The notes under the pieces: generated by a model
Seen by the model: only the letters and a program-made list of their open reading frames with translations
What the model was told of the DNA's origin: nothing
The model's database searches: none
Assembly (NCBI RefSeq): GCF_001905005.1
Contig: NZ_LWKZ01000001.1
Span: 375,775 to 439,774, forward strand
Reading direction: 5' to 3'
Length of the DNA stretch: 64,000 nt
Source of the DNA: Streptomyces sp. CB02923
Lineage (GTDB): Bacteria > Actinomycetota > Actinomycetes > Streptomycetales > Streptomycetaceae
Shown: positions 1 to 8,164 of the stretch, in pieces
Layout of the letters: every line of letters begins with the position of its first letter
Numbering within the stretch: position 1 is the stretch's first letter
Translations under genes and position numbers: made by a program

Positions 1-2
1 TC

Positions 3-974
3 GACCAGCCCCTCGTTCACCAGGCCGTCACCGACCTCGCCGCCGGACGCGACACCCGCGAAGCGCTGCTCGCCCGCTGCCGGGACGAGCGCTCGCTGCT
101 GGCCGCCGAGCCCATGCGCTACCTCCACGCCCTGAACCCAGTCGGCCAGCCGGAATGGGTCGTGATGGAGGAGGTCCCCGACGTCTTGCCCCTGTGGAAG
201 CAGTACGCGGCCATCCTGCGCTCGTGGGGGTTCTCCGTGTGGGCCGGGATCCTCAACGCGGCCGACTTCGGCGTGCCCCAGACGCGGCGGCGGGCCATCC
301 TGCTCGCCTCCCGCACCCGCCCGGCCGTACCGCCGGAGCCCACGCACGCCCGCGTTCCGGAACCGCCCACGCTCTTCGGCCCGGGCCGAGCACGCTGGGT
401 GTCCATGGCCGAGGCCCTCGGCTGGGGCGCCACCGACCGCCCCGTGCCCACCCTGTGCGCCGGAGGCGGACCCGGCGGCGGCCCCGAGCCCTTTCCTTCC
501 GGCTCGCGCAAGACCCTCGCCGACGCCCGCGACCGCGGCACCTGGCAGCACCCACCCCCCGCCGCCGGCGCCCGGCGCCCGCGGCGCAGCACACGGACCG
601 GCGCACCGGCCGGCACCTCGCCTGGCTGGGCGTGGGCGCTGCGCACCAACAGCCAGACCAACGCCACCGTGCGCCGCGCCGACGAGCCCGCCGGCACCCT
701 GTTCTTCGGGCACCGCGCCAACGAGTGCATCTGGGTCGCCGAACCCGCCACCAGCGAGGCGGACGAACAGGGCACGGCCCCGGAGACGATCCGCATAACC
801 GCCCCGGAGGCGGGTGTGCTGCAGACCTTCCCCGCCGACTACCCCTGGGCCGGGAACAAGGGCCAGATTTTCTCCCAGATCGGCAACGCCGTCCCGCCCC
901 GGCTGGCCGCCCACCTGCTGTCCCCGCACCTCGGCCGCACCCTGGGCCCCGACGACTTCTCCCTGGCCGCCTGA
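3..974 (+). CDS. DNA (cytosine-5)-methyltransferase, C-terminal part (5' end outside window)
   Basis: The reading frame is open from the window edge, so only the C-terminal part is visible. It would transfer a methyl group from S-adenosylmethionine to C5 of cytosine in a specific DNA site. Visible C5-methyltransferase motifs are a motif VI variant (VVMEEVPDVL, with EEV where ENV is usual), motif VIII (DFGVPQTRRR), a motif IX-like stretch (ITAPEAGVLQTFP) and motif X (QIGNAVPPRLAAHL). The catalytic PC motif lies upstream of the window. The variable region between motifs VIII and IX is long and would hold the target-recognition domain. The stop overlaps the start of the next gene (TGATG), so the two are translationally coupled. 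No restriction enzyme is visible beside it; a solitary or phage-type enzyme, or half of a restriction-modification system, are both possible. Confidence 0.85.
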   Translation, partial: DQPLVHQAVTDLAAGRDTREALLARCRDERSLLAAEPMRYLHALNPVGQPEWVVMEEVPDVLPLWKQYAAILRSWGFSVWAGILNAADFGVPQTRRRAILLASRTRPAVPPEPTHARVPEPPTLFGPGRARWVSMAEALGWGATDRPVPTLCAGGGPGGGPEPFPSGSRKTLADARDRGTWQHPPPAAGARRPRRSTRTGAPAGTSPGWAWALRTNSQTNATVRRADEPAGTLFFGHRANECIWVAEPATSEADEQGTAPETIRITAPEAGVLQTFPADYPWAGNKGQIFSQIGNAVPPRLAAHLLSPHLGRTLGPDDFSLAA

Positions 975-2086
975 TGCCCCGCACTCCCGACCCCGTCGAG
1001 GACGACCTCGACACCATCCCGCCGCCGCACCCGGTGTTCCATGTCGAACAGGCCCTCCTTGGCGCGCTCCTCCTCGAACCGCAGCGACTCGCCAGCGTGA
1101 CCGGGATCTGCCCCGACTCGTTCTCCACCGCTGCGCACGCCGCCCTGTTCGCCGCGATCGGATCCCTGCCGGCCCCCGACCCGGCCGAGCACGCGAAGAA
1201 CACCAAGTGGCTCGACCAGGTGCTCGCCGCCGCCCACCACCAGGCGTGCGGGCTGTCCGCCACCTATCTGCACGCCCTGGTCCAGGTCTGTCCGTGGCCC
1301 CGGCACGCGCCCGCGTACGCGCGGATGATCGAAGCAGAGCACGCACGGCGCCGCTTGAAAGCCGCAGCCCAGCGCATCACGTACACCGCGCGGAACACCT
1401 CGCTCCCTCAACGAGTGGCCACGACCCTCGTCGAAGCCGATGCCCTCGCCGCCGTGGTGGACGACATCGCCGCCCGCTTTCCGCCGCACTCCGGATCGCT
1501 TCCCCGCACCCCCGCACCGCCGCTCGCCGCAAACCACGACGAACAGGCGGGCGACGAGGAACGACTGCTGCTCGCGACCGCCACCGCCTGCCCGAGCAGC
1601 GTCGCTCAGATGCGGTGGCTGGCCCCCGGCGACTTCACGCATCCGCTGCACGCCGGGCTGTGGCAGTGCCTGACCGCCCTGACCCGGCGCGGCACTCCCG
1701 TCGACCCCGTGACGGTCCTGTGGGAGGCGCAGCACCGCGGCCTTCTGGACGCCGGGGCCGAGCCGAGGGGGCTGCTGGTTCTGCTCGCCGGACCGGTCGG
1801 CTCGCCGGAGCACTGGGGCGAGCGCATCCTCCAGCGGTCCGTCCTCGGGGCCGCCCACCACATCGGCAGGCGCATCGAGGCGTTCACCAACGATTCGGCC
1901 ACCACCCCGTACCAGCTCGTCATCGGCAGCCGCCGCGCTCTTGCCGACCTTTCCGCCGTACGTACCCGGTGGCAGCACGCCACCTCACCTGAGCCGTCGA
2001 GGAAGCCGGCGCACACCCGGTCCAAAGCTGCGCCCCGGGCCGGTCCGCCGACCACAGCTCCACCCGCCGCACGCATCTCCCGCTGA
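974..2086 (+). CDS. DnaB-like helicase N-terminal domain protein
   Basis: Predicted 370-aa protein starting at the ATG that overlaps the methyltransferase stop. Residues about 20-130 (from VEQALLGALLLEP) resemble the helical N-terminal domain of replicative helicase DnaB, and a second similar unit starts near residue 195 (DEERLLLATATACPSS). There is no Walker A or RecA-like ATPase domain, so this is not a helicase by itself. The C-terminal 50 residues are Pro/Arg/Ala-rich and probably disordered. DnaB-N-only proteins occur on actinomycete plasmids and integrative elements, where they may contact the replisome, but their role is not established. Coupling to a methyltransferase supports a mobile-element origin for this end of the window. 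Confidence 0.7.
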   Translation: MPRTPDPVEDDLDTIPPPHPVFHVEQALLGALLLEPQRLASVTGICPDSFSTAAHAALFAAIGSLPAPDPAEHAKNTKWLDQVLAAAHHQACGLSATYLHALVQVCPWPRHAPAYARMIEAEHARRRLKAAAQRITYTARNTSLPQRVATTLVEADALAAVVDDIAARFPPHSGSLPRTPAPPLAANHDEQAGDEERLLLATATACPSSVAQMRWLAPGDFTHPLHAGLWQCLTALTRRGTPVDPVTVLWEAQHRGLLDAGAEPRGLLVLLAGPVGSPEHWGERILQRSVLGAAHHIGRRIEAFTNDSATTPYQLVIGSRRALADLSAVRTRWQHATSPEPSRKPAHTRSKAAPRAGPPTTAPPAARISR

Positions 2087-2394
2087 CCCCGAGCCCGCCG
2101 GTGGCGCCCTCGTAGTCCAGCCACCGCCCGAAAAGAGCGGTAATAGGCGGCCGGGAGCTGGGCCATCGTTGAGGGACAGGTTGCCCACCCGGCGGCCGAC
2201 AGCTCGCCGGAGCGGTCTCGGTCGGCGGAGAACGCCAGAGTGCCGACGGCCCGCAGCCGGTTGCCGATTACAGGCATGAGCCGGGCGGAGGTTGGGGGAT
2301 CACAGGGCACCGTCCGGCAGCGGCGTAAAGGTACCCATGTCCGGCGGGCCACCGTTGCTCCAGACCAGCGCAGACCGCTGCCCGCCCACCTGGA
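2087..2394. other. Intergenic stretch without convincing gene
   Basis: About 300 bp between the DnaB-N protein and the minus-strand small membrane-protein copy. Open frames here lack plausible starts and recognisable products. I see no strong hairpin. Confidence 0.5.
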
Positions 2395-2637
2395 CTATTC
2401 GGGCCTCAACACCCAGCGGAAGGCCAGTACGCAGACCCGTCCGAATGCCGTCAGGAAGCCGACCGTCGAAAGGCCCCACCGTACCCAGGCAAGCCACTGA
2501 TCAGTGAGGGCGGCAAGTGCGACACCGCCCAACAGCGTCAGCACGACCAGGCGGAAGGCGAAGACGGCAATGCGGGCTCCCCGTGTCAGGGGGGCATCCA
2601 ACAGCGACGGGCGGTGGGCGGCTCCGCTGCGCTTATC
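2395..2637 (-). pseudogene. Small two-helix membrane protein, copy 1 (no clear start codon)
   Basis: The frame encodes a segment with two hydrophobic helices (GARIAVFAFRLVVLTLLGG, then ALTDQWLAWVRWGLSTVGF) and an Arg-containing tail. It is clearly homologous, in protein and DNA, to the intact 76-aa gene at 13695-13925. In that copy a purine-rich ribosome-binding site and ATG follow GGAGCGTCAC. Here GGAGCGTCAC is kept but is followed by GATAAG rather than an ATG, and the only nearby in-frame start is a TTG at 2599-2601 without a good ribosome-binding site. I therefore treat it as probably start-less or decayed. Function unknown; together with the second copy it brackets the CRISPR-Cas system. 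Confidence 0.5.
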
Positions 2638-2667
2638 GTGACGCTCCCTTCCGCCAAGCGACGACGA

Positions 2668-2701
2668 CAGGAAAGGTGCCCGGGTCCGGGCACCTTTCCT
2701 G
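2668..2701 (+). terminator. Perfect 16-bp-stem hairpin
   Basis: A perfect inverted repeat (arm CAGGAAAGGTGCCCGG, 2-base loop) followed on the plus strand by a T-rich stretch, as in an intrinsic terminator. It lies at the same position relative to the membrane-protein copy as the hairpin at 13956-13992 does to the second copy, so it belongs to a duplicated module. Confidence 0.7.
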
Positions 2702-2720
2702 TGCTTTCTAGCAGTGAATA

Positions 2721-2788
2721 CCCAGTTAGCCAACCTGGGGAGTCCCGCACCATGAAGGACCACCGTCGCTTCTGCCCACACCGTCAGG
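2721..2788 (+). repeat. Dispersed module, copy 1
   Basis: Contains AGTTAGCCAACCTGGGGAGT followed by a segment resembling the modules at 13494-13580 and 14011-14095. The shared pattern, read on the plus strand, is GT(T/G)AGCCAA(A)CC(T/G)GG followed about 20 bases later by a (C)CACCG(C/T) run. No function known. The rest of 2702-3248 shows no gene I would support; it should hold the promoter of the cse1 operon. Confidence 0.5.
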
Positions 2789-3248
2789 GCGCTTCCCTGT
2801 GCGCAATCCCACACGTCCCGGCAGCCAGGCGTGGTGCCACCGGTCCGGCGAAGCGCCAACGGCAAGGGGTGAGCAAGGTGCGCGTCGTACAACCTGCTGC
2901 ACCGAAGCGGAACGCAGTGGACTACGCCGAACCTCAATACTGACGCATCCGCGCCGCTGATTCGCCATCATTTCCTGTTTCGGATAGCCATTTGATGAGG
3001 CATCACAAGCTCTCTCCGCCGCCCGAGCCCGTGCGTTCCCATAGCCGTCGCGACGACTTCGCCCCTTTGGTCGCGAGGTGGTTGCGCAATGGCGCGCGGA
3101 CCCTAATGGCTGCCGCTGACAACGCCTCAATCGCCGCCTGAAGATCATTTTGCGTGCTCCAATCGGCCCTGCTTGCATGTCGGTCACCTCGCCGCCCCTG
3201 TGACGCCGGCGGGCCCCTTTGTCTGTCCATTCAATAAGAGAAGGCGGC

Positions 3249-4784
3249 ATGTCCTACCCGTTTTCCGTGGCCGATGATGGCTGGATTCCCGTGCGGGTCC
3301 GTTGTGACCTGGACGCCGGCGAGACCGAGGAACTGCGGTCCCTGGTGCCGGAGGCCAGCCCCGGAGGATGCGTCCGGGTGGGTCTGCGCTGTCTCTTCCA
3401 GGGCGCCCATCTGTTCACCGACCTCGACTTCACGGTCCCTCCGGTCGAGGCTGTCGCGCGTCGCCTGCTCGCCGCGGTGACCGCACGGGTGTCGGGCCTG
3501 GACACCGGCACCTCCCGCCAGTGGCCTGACGCACGTGACGACCTCCTGGCCACCGGGCGGTTCGACGCGGATCGCGTGGACAAGTACCTGACGACCCACG
3601 CGCACCGCCTGAACCTGTACGACGGCACGCAGCCGTTCCTCCAGGACATCCGGCTCGCGCAGGAGTGCGGCAAGGGGCAGGCGCCCGGCCGGCTGGTGAT
3701 GGACCGCCCCTCGGGGAACAACGCGGTGTGGACCACGCACCTCGCCCAGGACGTGCCGGTGCCCGGGCCGGATGCGGTGCAGTGGCTCCTGGCCTGGTAC
3801 GGATACGGCCCGTCCGGCACCGCCACGCCCCGCACCCACGCCTCCCGCAGCAGCGGTTCCTGTAAGGCCGGACCGTACCGCTCGCTCGTCTCCTACTTCC
3901 CGCACGCGCCAGAGCGGCTGTTCCTGTCGCTGGTGGCGTCCGTGCCCGGCCCGTCGGCCTGGCCCACCGGTCCGGGCCCGGACCTGGCGCCGTGGGAGAG
4001 CGATGAGCTGCCCGACCCGCTGGCCCCGGCCCCGGCGTGCGGGCCGGTGTCGCTGCTGACCGGCCGCACCGCCCACGCGCTGCTGCTCACCGGCGACGAC
4101 GCCGGGCAGACCACCGGCTGCAAGATCACCTGGAACACCGCGGTCGACCTGCCGGCCGCCGTCGACCCCTACGTCATCGAGCGCACCAAGGGCGGGCCAC
4201 TGCGGGCCGACCGGGCCCGCTCGGCCTGGCGCGACCTGGACGCCCTGCTGCTGAAGACCCAGCCCGGCTCGAAGACCACGCTGCGGCGCCCCACGGTCTT
4301 CGACGCCGTAGCCGAGCTTGCCCCGGCCGTCCAGCGGCAGCTGGGGGTGCGGGTCCTGGCCTGGGACCAGCACCGCCAGGAGAAGGACAACCAGTGGTAC
4401 GCCGCCACCACACCCCCCGTCCTGCAGCACATCGAAGAGTCTGACGCGCAGGGCGCAGCGGCCATCGCCGCCGCCCGGCGCAGCGCCGAGGCCACCGCCG
4501 GCGACTTGGCCCGCGCCCTGTCGGCTGCCTGGCTCGGCATCCACGCCAAGCGGGATCCCCAGCAGCGGCACGGCTTCGTGGAGGCGGCGCGCACCCAGTT
4601 CTGGGAACGCGCCGAGGAGGAGTTCTGGCAGGCCGTCCGTGCCCCGGCCCCGGGCCGGCGGCCCGCCTTCCGGCGCCTGGCCCTCGAACGGTTCGACCAG
4701 GCCACCGCGACGCTGAAGACCACCGTGCACGGGATGAGCGCGGTCGCCAAGGCCCGAGCCCGGCTGACCCGGCCCCGCACATGA
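3249..4784 (+). CDS. cse1: Type I-E Cascade large subunit Cse1 (Cas8e/CasA)
   Basis: Predicted 511 aa, normal for Cse1. The start is the ATG preceded by AGAGAAGG, giving MSYPFSVADDGWIPV, which matches the family's characteristic N-terminus ending in WIPV. Cse1 is the large subunit of Cascade, recognises the PAM in target DNA and recruits Cas3. The body has typical family features such as a stretch around YDGTQPFLQD and a helical C-terminal bundle. It is first in a tight operon with cse2, cas7e, cas5e and cas6e. Unlike the textbook arrangement, cas3 is not upstream but beyond the array at 10640. The 5' region contains no other gene, so the promoter should lie in 2950-3248. Confidence 0.95.
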   Translation: MSYPFSVADDGWIPVRVRCDLDAGETEELRSLVPEASPGGCVRVGLRCLFQGAHLFTDLDFTVPPVEAVARRLLAAVTARVSGLDTGTSRQWPDARDDLLATGRFDADRVDKYLTTHAHRLNLYDGTQPFLQDIRLAQECGKGQAPGRLVMDRPSGNNAVWTTHLAQDVPVPGPDAVQWLLAWYGYGPSGTATPRTHASRSSGSCKAGPYRSLVSYFPHAPERLFLSLVASVPGPSAWPTGPGPDLAPWESDELPDPLAPAPACGPVSLLTGRTAHALLLTGDDAGQTTGCKITWNTAVDLPAAVDPYVIERTKGGPLRADRARSAWRDLDALLLKTQPGSKTTLRRPTVFDAVAELAPAVQRQLGVRVLAWDQHRQEKDNQWYAATTPPVLQHIEESDAQGAAAIAAARRSAEATAGDLARALSAAWLGIHAKRDPQQRHGFVEAARTQFWERAEEEFWQAVRAPAPGRRPAFRRLALERFDQATATLKTTVHGMSAVAKARARLTRPRT

Positions 4785-4833
4785 CCCCGTTCCTCCGTAC
4801 CCACGCACCCCGTTCGACCAGGAAGAGGACGCG

Positions 4834-5448
4834 ATGAGCACCACGGCCGCCACCGCTGATACCGACAGCGCGCCCGTGCCTCCGACATGGCTCGCCCGCC
4901 ACGTTGCCTTCATGGAACACGTGGCCGAGGTGTGCAGCAGCCCCGGGGGACGCAGTGATCTGCGCACCGGGCAGACCCGCCGGGGGCTGGCCGAGCCGTG
5001 GCTCATGCTCCCGCACCTGCAGTCCCGCCTCCCGCGCGGCCTGCCAGAGCGCAAGACGGCCTATCTGGCGGCGGCGGCCATGTTCGCCGCCCACGCCCCC
5101 AGCCCGGCCAGCACCACCGCGCAGGCGGCCAGCGTGTATGACGCCCGGCGCGGCAACCTCGGCTGGTCGCTGGCCCGGGCGGTGCGCAGCGGGCTGCTGA
5201 GCCAGGACACCGCCACCGAACTGCTGCAGCTGATGGCCCGCCAGCGCCGCCTGACGGGTCTGCTGCACCACTTGCAGCCCCTGGTCGACCGGCTCGCCGC
5301 CGAGCAGGTCCCGCTGTCGTGGCCGCACCTGCTGCGCGACCTGACCCGCTGGACGCGCTACCGCACCGAGGTGGCGGACCAGTGGATGTCCAGCCACTAC
5401 GACCCCGCCGACACCACCGAAGACACTGCCGAGGAGCACACCGCGTGA
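4834..5448 (+). CDS. cse2: Type I-E Cascade small subunit Cse2 (CasB)
   Basis: Predicted 204 aa, mostly alpha-helical and Arg/Ala-rich, as expected for Cse2, which forms a dimer on the Cascade belly and stabilises the displaced non-target strand. The ATG follows GGAAGAGGACGCG. Assignment rests mainly on position between cse1 and cas7e plus helical character, since Cse2 is poorly conserved; residues such as RLTGLLHHLQPLVDRLAAE fit the family. The stop overlaps the cas7e GTG start (GTGA), implying coupled translation. No sign of truncation. Confidence 0.9.
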   Translation: MSTTAATADTDSAPVPPTWLARHVAFMEHVAEVCSSPGGRSDLRTGQTRRGLAEPWLMLPHLQSRLPRGLPERKTAYLAAAAMFAAHAPSPASTTAQAASVYDARRGNLGWSLARAVRSGLLSQDTATELLQLMARQRRLTGLLHHLQPLVDRLAAEQVPLSWPHLLRDLTRWTRYRTEVADQWMSSHYDPADTTEDTAEEHTA

Positions 5449-6608
5449 GCATCTTCATCGACATCCACATCGTCCACAGCTTCCCGCTGTCCAACCTCAA
5501 CCGCGACTACTACGGATCGCCGAAGGTGGCGGTCTACGGAGGTGTGGAGCGGGGCCGCATCTCCTCGGCCGCCCTCAAGCGCGGCTCACGCACCGAGATC
5601 GAGAAGTTCCTCGGGGACAAGGCGCTGCGCACCCGCCGGGTGCCCGGCCAGGTCGCGGCCGAGCTGGAAACGCGCGGCTGGACGGCCGAGGAGGCCGCCG
5701 AGGCCGGACGCAACGTCGCGCTGGCCGCGGACGTCGGCGGGCTGGGCATCGAGGAGGCCGGCACCACCAACGTCATGCTCTACCTGCCGGCCGCGGCCAT
5801 CGGCGCCCTGGCCGACCTGGTGGAAGACCAGCGGACGCAGATCGACGCCGCCGCCAAGGGCGCCCTCGCGGAAGCCAAGGCCGGCAAGAGCAAGAAGTCC
5901 AGGACGAAGGCGGACCGGGAAATCGCCAAGCGGATCCAGGAGGTGCTGGCCACCCGCAACGCCTCCATCGCCGCCTTCGGCCGGATGCTCGCCAACGCGC
6001 CCGAGGTCACCGTCGACGGCGCCATCTCGGTCGCGCACGCCATCACCACCCATGCCACCGAAGAACAGAGCGACTTCTTCACCGCCGTCGATGACGTCCC
6101 CGGTGACGACAACGGCTCCGCCCACATGGGCCACGGCGCCTACACCTCCGGCAGCTTCTACAAGTACAGCTCCATCAGTCTCGACGGCCTGGTCACCAAC
6201 CTGGGCCACGACCGCGATGCCGCCCGGGAGCTGGTGCGCGCCTACCTCGCCGAATTCGCCGTCCATGTGCCCCGGGCCAAGAAGAACAGCACCGCGCCCT
6301 TCACGCCGCCGGCCCTGGCTTACGTCACCGTCCGCAGTGACCGGCCCGTCAGCCTGGCCGGTGCCTTCGAGGCGCCCGTCGTCGCCGACGAGAGCACCGG
6401 CTGGACCTCGCCCAGCATCAAGCAGCTCGACGAGCACGCCCAGGCCGTCAACGCCTTCTTCGGTCCCGAGCCCGTCATCGCCGCCGCCTACACCGGTACC
6501 GCCGCGGGTCTCGCCTCCCTGACCTCGCTGGGCCGGCACATACCCCAGCTGTCCGACCTGGCCGAGACCATCACCACCGCGGCCTTCGACGCGGAGGAGC
6601 CGAAGTGA
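5445..6608 (+). CDS. cas7e: Cascade backbone subunit Cas7e (CasC/Cse4)
   Basis: Predicted 387 aa from a GTG start overlapping the cse2 stop. The N-terminus (IDIHIVHSFPLSNLNRD, then GGVERGRISSAALKR) carries the conserved Cas7e signature in which Asn-Arg-Asp and Arg-Ile-Ser-Ser contact crRNA. Six copies normally form the Cascade backbone along the spacer. The thumb-like region follows around residues 190-250. The stop overlaps the cas5e start (GTGA). Length and motifs are complete. Confidence 0.96.
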   Translation: MSIFIDIHIVHSFPLSNLNRDYYGSPKVAVYGGVERGRISSAALKRGSRTEIEKFLGDKALRTRRVPGQVAAELETRGWTAEEAAEAGRNVALAADVGGLGIEEAGTTNVMLYLPAAAIGALADLVEDQRTQIDAAAKGALAEAKAGKSKKSRTKADREIAKRIQEVLATRNASIAAFGRMLANAPEVTVDGAISVAHAITTHATEEQSDFFTAVDDVPGDDNGSAHMGHGAYTSGSFYKYSSISLDGLVTNLGHDRDAARELVRAYLAEFAVHVPRAKKNSTAPFTPPALAYVTVRSDRPVSLAGAFEAPVVADESTGWTSPSIKQLDEHAQAVNAFFGPEPVIAAAYTGTAAGLASLTSLGRHIPQLSDLAETITTAAFDAEEPK

Positions 6609-7339
6609 GTGCCGGTCTCCTGCTGCACCTGTCCGCGCCGCAGCAGTGCTGGGGCGGCGGCCAGGGCGGGCGGGTACGCGACACCCACGCCCACCCCACC
6701 CGCAGCGGCCTGACCGGGCTGATCGCCGCCGCCCAGGGACGCCCCCGCGGCAGCGACCTGAGTGACCTGGCCTGCCTCGGCTTCACCGTGCGCGTCGACC
6801 GGCCCGGACAGCGCCTGCTGGACTTCCACACCGTCGGAGGCGGCTACCCCGCCGAGCACACCGTCATGAACGCCAATGGCGGACGGCGCGGCACCGCCCT
6901 CATCTTCGAGGACTGGTACCTCAACGACGCGGCCTTCAGCGTCGCCGTCACCGGACCCGCCAGCCTCATCACACAGGCCGCCGCCGCCCTGCGCCACCCC
7001 GTCTACCCGCCGCACCTGGGCCGCCGGGCCTGCCCGCCGGACACCCCGGTGCTCATCGAACAGACCCAGGACGCCGAGCACGCCCTGCATCACCTGCCGC
7101 TGCACCGCGAGGCGCCCCAGCGCGCCGACTGCGTCGAGACCGTCTTCCTCAGCGAAGCCCCGCCCGAAGACGAGCCGTCCCTGCCGGCCACCCGGACCGT
7201 GCGCGACGTGCCCCTGCCCGACCGGGCCTTCGGCTCCCGCAACCTCTGGGAAACCCGCCGCCACCTGCCCAGCACCCTGTGCGCCGGCACCGGCACCGCC
7301 TACCTGCGCCGCCTGACCCAGTACCGCCAGGGCCGCTGA
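6605..7339 (+). CDS. cas5e: Cascade subunit Cas5e (CasD)
   Basis: Predicted 244 aa starting with a GTG that overlaps the cas7e stop. The N-terminal LLLHLSAPQQCWG is typical of Cas5e (the family's L-x-L-x-x-P-x-Q-x-W/G pattern), and the middle segment with a Thr/Ser-Gly-hxGLI motif (TRSGLTGLIAAAQG) fits the RAMP fold that grips the 5' handle of crRNA. In type I-E this subunit has no nuclease role; Cas6e does processing. Complete in length. Confidence 0.94.
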   Translation: MSAGLLLHLSAPQQCWGGGQGGRVRDTHAHPTRSGLTGLIAAAQGRPRGSDLSDLACLGFTVRVDRPGQRLLDFHTVGGGYPAEHTVMNANGGRRGTALIFEDWYLNDAAFSVAVTGPASLITQAAAALRHPVYPPHLGRRACPPDTPVLIEQTQDAEHALHHLPLHREAPQRADCVETVFLSEAPPEDEPSLPATRTVRDVPLPDRAFGSRNLWETRRHLPSTLCAGTGTAYLRRLTQYRQGR

Positions 7340-7377
7340 CCACCGAGCCCGCCGTCCGCACCGCAACGGAACCCGAC

Positions 7378-8076
7378 ATGACCACCACCCTCGCACCGCC
7401 CGCGACCGCACATCTCACCAAGATCCAGATCAACCCCCGATCCGACGATGCGGGCCCGGACCTGACCAACGCCCAACGTCTCCACCACCGGGTCCTCAGC
7501 CTCACCCCCGACCCGTCCGGCACCGAAACACGGCAGGCGGCAGGGGTCCTCTACCGCCTCGAACGCGACCGCACCAAACACACCCTCCTCATCCAGTCCA
7601 CCGCGCCCCTGGACCTGACCCAGCTGCCAGCGGACTACGCCACCGCCACCGACCACCGCGACATCACCCCCCTGCTCACCTGGTGCCAAGAAGGCCATGC
7701 CATCCGCTACCGGCTCGACGCAGCCCCCCAACGCTCCCGGCCCTCCACCACAACCGACGCCAAAGGCCGCCGCCACCGCGGCAAGCTCTTCCCCCTGTAC
7801 GGCGAGGAGGCCACCGCCTGGTGGCACCACAAAGCCACCGAAGCTGGCCTCACCCTCGACCCCGACACCCTCCTCGCCGCGAGCCAGCCCGCGATCTTCG
7901 GCCGCAAAAAACACCCGCACGAGCCCGGCCGGATGCGCTTCCACATGCCGGTATCGCGCTTCGAAGGCCACGCCACCATCACCGACCCCGACGCCCTCCG
8001 CACAGCCATCACCACCGGAATAGGCCGAGCCCGCGCCTACGGAGCAGGACTCCTGTCCATCGCCCCCTCCCGGTAA
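7378..8076 (+). CDS. cas6e: CRISPR RNA endoribonuclease Cas6e (CasE)
   Basis: Predicted 232 aa, normal for Cas6e, which cleaves pre-crRNA at the base of each repeat hairpin and stays bound to the 3' handle. The early LHHRVLSL motif contains the expected catalytic-region histidines, and the C-terminal glycine-rich loop GIGRARAYGAGLLSIAP is the Cas6e hallmark. The start is the ATG opening MTTTLAPPATAHLTKI. It directly precedes the array leader. The repeat it would cleave has an internal C-A mismatch in its stem, so enzyme and repeat may have co-varied. Confidence 0.95.
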   Translation: MTTTLAPPATAHLTKIQINPRSDDAGPDLTNAQRLHHRVLSLTPDPSGTETRQAAGVLYRLERDRTKHTLLIQSTAPLDLTQLPADYATATDHRDITPLLTWCQEGHAIRYRLDAAPQRSRPSTTTDAKGRRHRGKLFPLYGEEATAWWHHKATEAGLTLDPDTLLAASQPAIFGRKKHPHEPGRMRFHMPVSRFEGHATITDPDALRTAITTGIGRARAYGAGLLSIAPSR

Positions 8077-8164
8077 CCCCGACGACCACGCCCCCGCACC
8101 AACCCCCGACACGAACCTTGATAACGAAACAGCAAAGCCACCCAAGCACCGCAGGTCGCGAAGG
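8077..8164 (+). promoter_or_regulatory. CRISPR leader
   Basis: An 88-bp non-coding segment between cas6e and the first repeat, less GC-rich than its surroundings near CTTGATAACGAAACAGC. It is called leader because the adjacent repeats are the most uniform and decay accumulates away from it. The array is therefore read on the plus strand. Confidence 0.6.

Noticed and set aside
2240..2507. Plus-strand small frames opposite the membrane-protein copy
   Set aside because: The minus-strand frame has a homologue at 13695; the plus-strand frames do not.
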